A DNA stretch of 64,000 nucleotides from Mactra quadrangularis (taxonomy: Eukaryota; Mollusca; Bivalvia; Venerida; Mactridae), in contig CM046309.1 in the NCBI GenBank assembly GCA_025267735.1, positions 32,153,202 through 32,217,201 of the forward strand, given 5' to 3'. Both the position numbers and the translations under genes were made by a program. The notes below the pieces were generated by a model that searched no databases, had not been told where the DNA came from, and saw nothing but the letters and a program-made list of their open reading frames with translations. Numbering within the stretch: the first letter of the stretch is position 1; every line of letters begins with the position of its first letter. Positions 54,601 to 60,600 of this stretch are shown one piece after another.

Positions 54601-57600
54601 GAAAACTGTTGTTGTTTTGTTTCCTTGCAGAACTGTCAAAGTTAGCCCTTAATTCTTCCTTAATGTAGTAAACTGTAACCTCCTTTCTGCTTTATTAAAT
54701 TTATAAATTGAATTCCATGAAATTTGAACTTTTTCGACTTAACCCCTCTACAAAGCTGTCTGAATAACCAGTAATCTCACAGTTTTCATATTATAATTCC
54801 TATAATTTATAGACTTGACATTTTCTCTAGGAAAATACAAACGTCAGAGTTTTGACATCATAAGGTCACCTCTCACTAGTGACATCAATTATTCTTTAAC
54901 ATTTTGTTTATAGTCCTGCAATATGGTATAACATGCTGACTTTAGAATAGGTTACGTCAGATCACTCAAAAATAAGATTTGTATAATCTTAATACTTTAA
55001 TAACATGTCTGATTATTTTATACAGCAATTTGTTTCATCCTTCCCAACATTTTGTCCAAAGGACTTTATCAAGGGACACTTTTCTTTAAATTTACATTTT
55101 TTATGGTTTTATCTTCAAAAGGGAAACAACCAGAACTGAATGATTGAAATTGGAATGAAGAGCAAATAAATGCTGTATTAAGAAAAAATGTTCTAAATTG
55201 TGCTTTACATATGTCTGCATTTTTAATATTTTTACAGCTCCAAGTATTCCATTACTACCAAAGGTATATGTAACTCAAAGAAAGAATGCAGCTATATCTA
55301 AACTAACCCTAGCAGCAGATTTTAGATGGACAGAGCCTGAGTTATTAAATGGTATGTTAAGTCGTCAGAATGTCTATTACTGGCAAAGTAACAATCCAGA
55401 TCAAGTTAGTACTACATCATTACCTGCTTCAGCTAGACATTTTATATTGGATGACTTACAAGGAAGTACCACATACTTCTTTCAGGTTTGTTATAGTCTT
55501 TTTCCATTGAAACTTTTTGATTAATCTAAATGAGGGTACATCTATACCATAAGGATGCATCATGTGCAGACCTTGTACCTTTTTGATTGGCTCTTTAGTT
55601 TTGATGTTAGCAGGACAAAAGGGTTCCATGGACATTTTAGTTCCATGTTTTTTTTTAATCATGCTTGTTTTGCTCAGACGGCAGGGTTTTTGATTACGAA
55701 TCTAGGTGTTTGGTTTGATTACCATGCAGGACCTACAAACATGAACCTTCATGGAGATTGATTATAAGATATTGTCTGCAGACATTCTCCCACCTACCTC
55801 TGTATCAAGCAGTTGACATTATTTGCTTTATAATTTCAACATTATGTTCATTGCATTGCAATGATTTAACTAAGATTTCAACAGCTTTATACAAAGGCTT
55901 CCAATATGATCCTGATCAAACAAAGACACGAAGTTTACATACATGACTGTGCATTAGGGCTGCACCCAAATATGAATATATTAGCAAACTCTATCAGAGG
56001 TGTTGCATAGTATTGGAAGTGAAAAATGACATTTATATTGAGATACAAATAGAAAAAAAGAAAATTGTACTTGTAGTGTCTTTGGTGTATCAGGATTCAT
56101 ACTGTATTTTATTTTTTGCAAGCTAGAGACTATTTAACCTCAATTACTATGATATTTATATTGTGTATATGTTATTACAGGTTGAATGCTGTACAGAAGC
56201 TGGTTGTGGTCCTAAATCTAATCCTGTTAATGCTACAGCTGATTGTAAGTATAAAATATATTTTCTTGATTACATTATCAATATACTGTCTGTTTCAATT
56301 ATACCCCTAAAACAATTTTGAGGGGTAGGATTTTAGGAGTCAGCTTGTATGTCTATAGCTTTTTCTTGTTTGCTCAGCATCTGTTTTATGAATTTGATTC
56401 ACACTTCAGACATATACCAAATATTAGGCAGACATGTGCATGTTCCATTTTGGTTCCTGTCCATTGATATTTAGCTGAGTTATGGCCCTTTTATAAAAAT
56501 ATTTTCCGCTCATTTTCGCAGGACCCAATTTCTTGACAAACACTTGTTGGGGGTATTTTTTTAACATCCAGTGAAAGGTCTTGCTAGAAAGGAATTAGGT
56601 TTGTTTGTGGTAAACTCTCCATACAACTGTAAGAAGTTGATGCAATGGAGTTATAATGCTTCTAAATATTGATAAGAATTATTTCAAAACACCAAAATTT
56701 AGACTAATGCAATTTATTACTTACCATTATTACTATAAAATAGATCTAGTACATTTTCCATTAACAGATTAATCTTTTTATCTAGATATATAAATAGGCA
56801 TGCAATTTAATTAATGTTAGTAATTGATAATATAATAAGGTAGATATTAACTAGAAATGTATGGAACACCCCTCTTGTTAATTTATTATCAAATACCTGT
56901 TCATAATTCAAATAATTATGTTACTTCTTATGTAATAATAAAATATTCAATTTATAACCATTACTCTGATCTTCACCAAATTTTCCTGAGCTCAAGAAAT
57001 AAACAGTGTATTACCTTGTAATGGTTTTTGCTAATTTCTTGCATAAAAAAAGTTAACACTGCATTCAAAATGATATTTTTTGAGTGTCAGGACCCCATGG
57101 TAATACTGATCTCCCCTGATATTCAAATTTAGATTCATCCTTGCCTGCATGGATGCACTCCTGAATAAAATTCAATGTGTCAGTGCAAAAATAGTCTAAA
57201 TAGATATAAATAAATAAGAATGTAGACTAGTTTTGCACTGATTCATCAAAATGTAATTAAGTGAAACATTACTGAATTATTTAATGGAATATAGTTATAC
57301 GAGATGAATAATAAGTTAATAAAATGGTATTACTAAGATGTAATTTAGTTAATATAAGTTTATGTCATCAGATTAATTCTTACTTTTAATGCAAACTAAT
57401 CACCTTGATTATATACATTACTGCTACATGTAATTATTATTGATTTTAACAAAATTTATGGATGTTGAACTTTTTCTGGTGTAATGATATAATATTATAA
57501 TATTGTGTTGTTTTAATTCTAGATTTATGTCTCTTGGTACTAGATTCTGTAGGTGCTAGGTATAATTTGTACAAAATGTAAATAAAGAAACTATGCTTGA

Positions 57601-60600
57601 TTCTTTACAACTGACAATGTCTTGATTGTAATATGGAAGTTGCAATCTAAATTGTTTTTGTCTTTGATTGATGCACACATTAGCCTATTACTGAAAGCTC
57701 AATATATAGAGCATCTGATTAGCAAAGAGAATGCCAGTTTGAACCCTGCTGCAGGTTCTTAACTTTTTCTTTTATTAAATATTTCAAGACTTTCCAACTA
57801 TGTGTAAGTCAAATAAATAAATAAGCCAGAATGAAAGTTTACAGCTTTCACTTATAGCTATAGTCTTGTGCAATGCCAATTTATGCTGACTTCTGTTTGT
57901 GCTGTATTCCATAGACTCCTTGAATAAAATATTACTTTTCTTGCTCTTACCTTTTCCAACAATCAAAGTAAAAAAACAATTCATCCAACTATTGTTTTGT
58001 GGATTCATAAGAGGGGAATTAAATCATATATTATTATCATGTTTAAGATTTGGATGCAAAACCAGTTGCTATAGCTTGTTTAGGATAACATGAGAAATTG
58101 TTTACATGGAATTTTGTTTACATTTGTCTTAAGTTCTTGTAAACGACTTTTAAATTGCAAATCATGAATTTATGAAACTGAGGCATCTTACTTTCTTTGT
58201 CTCCAATATATCTTCCTGAAGATTTGTTTTATGTTTTTTTCCTTTCCTCCATTCTGAAGAACACATTCATGGTTAATTTACTAGTAACTCATTTTTGATT
58301 GGTTTTAAAATTGAGTAGTTTTCTTATTATAATAGATGTATAGGATCCCTTCAACCTTATTTCTAATCAAATGTCAAGTCTCATTATTGCACTGTCATAA
58401 AATGTTTGAAATAGACTAAACATATCTGTATAACATATAATTTTATGTCTGAGTGGCATGTCTCTACTCTATGGCTATACAAAGTATGTGATATATCATT
58501 TGTGTGTTTTTTGTTTTCTTATTGAACCCAAGCAAGCTGCATTATATAAACAAATCCAATTCATATACATCCAACTTTATTGGCTTTAACAATTTGAGAA
58601 TATATTTGTGCAAAAATTCACAATTTCATGGGGACAGCTGTATTTTTTGTATTTTTTTTAAAAATGAACACTGAATACAGTTAATATTTTGATATTCTAT
58701 TTTACAGCTGTAAATCCAGTACCTAAACTACTGATTGCTACAAAGAATGGAATCCATATAGCAGAGTCAGATAATGTCAGGAATGCTACAGTTAATATGA
58801 CAACTAAATCTGTGGTTGCTATTAACTACCTGTCTCAAGATGAAAAGTTCTATTGGATTACTTCAGATAAGTACCTGGAAGAGTTCCCTCCCATGAAAAA
58901 GGTAACCTTGACCTTCAAACAAATCATCTTTGTTAGGAAACAGAACTTAATTTTAGTTTAAGGAATATTAATTTTTATTGTGTTTAACACCTTGTCATTT
59001 TTTACAGCCGTTAGCTCATCCAAACTAGCTTTTCTGGACCTTAATAATCAGTTTACCTACCCTTCCACAAGCCTGACAATTTCATTTGTATTGAAAACAG
59101 AAATTCATGAAAGGGTATAACTATATTCTTAACATATTTCTTTTTTTACATGTAGTTAGATTAGTTTTGCACTGGCCCATTGATGTGTTCCAAATAATAT
59201 TGTGTCATACTTGGTGATTAATATTTGACCTTTTGACCTTTACAGATGATGCATTTAAAAGGTGAAGGTCACAAAATGACCTTGGATTGGATCAGTAGAA
59301 CATTGTATATAGCTGAGAGTAATATGTCATCAGGTTCCATTATAAGTTATAACCTAGATGAAAGAAAACAACATGTGATCATTGAGAGGCAATCAAATAT
59401 AGCTGACATTGTTGTTGACCCATATACAAGGTAAGTCCATGTTTTGGGGGTTAACACCATAGCAACACATTGTTTAAGTTATATGATGGCTGTCAGTCAA
59501 CCTACTCACTGTGCCTGGAAAGGCTAAGTCTCTGGATTTAGCTTTTACCAAGTGCATACATCTGTGACTGACAACATTCCTAGAATTGAATTAGAATCAG
59601 TGGTAGGAGGGAGAGTGACATTAAAAATAATTTCAGGACTAAGTTCCAGGAAAGTATGCCTTGTCTGGTTACGAAATTTAAGACCCCTTAATCAGTAGAC
59701 ATGTGGCATATCTTATATAATGATTAATTTTGCCAGTACATGTAGTTTCTTTTTAAATTTTGATTGTGTTGATAATTTAGATTTTTTGTGACTTTGATAT
59801 GTTTTCATAACTTTTTTTCTATTTTTATTCCAATAAGATTTTTTATATATTTTTAGAAGTTTTACTATTTTGTTTATCATTACAGTTCATTATTATGGAC
59901 AGAATATAATCAAGTGGAATCATCCTGGAATATCATGCATACTACAACAAATGACCTGTCGTCTGTCAATGATTTCTTTCATCATGATCGTGTCAGACGT
60001 GCTACCAAGAATGACTGTAACTGTCCTCACAATCAGAGAGTATTGTCTACTATGACAGTAGATCTCTCAGCAGACGGACACACACAGTTAATATATTATG
60101 ATGAAACAAAGATGGCGCTAGCTGCTTCAGACATGTCAGCCTGTAAATGCAAAATTTTGTTGCAAACTGATGAAAATAATACCAAAGGTAATAGTCACTT
60201 TTTTGTTTCTCATTTTGTATTTGATTACAATTATACATATGATTTCTGCTATTGTTTTTATTCAAACTGCAAGGCATTGATTGATTATTCATTGATATAT
60301 GAGAGCAGTGGTTCAGTGGCAGAAAGTGCACATAGGAATTGAGAGGTCACAGGTTCAAACCCCACTAAGATCACTGTTACTTGTAACTTCATTGAGCAAG
60401 ATAATTTACCTACACAAAGTTGTTCCTCTTCATCCAGGTGTTAAAAAGTACTGTAAGTGTCACCTGCTTTCAGACAATTCAATGATCAGGGGTTTCCATA
60501 CAAAATTGCAAAGTCTGGTAAACATGTATTTAGAATAACACTTTAAACCATTGCTCAACTTTAATGTTTGTTTGAAATCCTGTGATAATTTAACCTTGGA

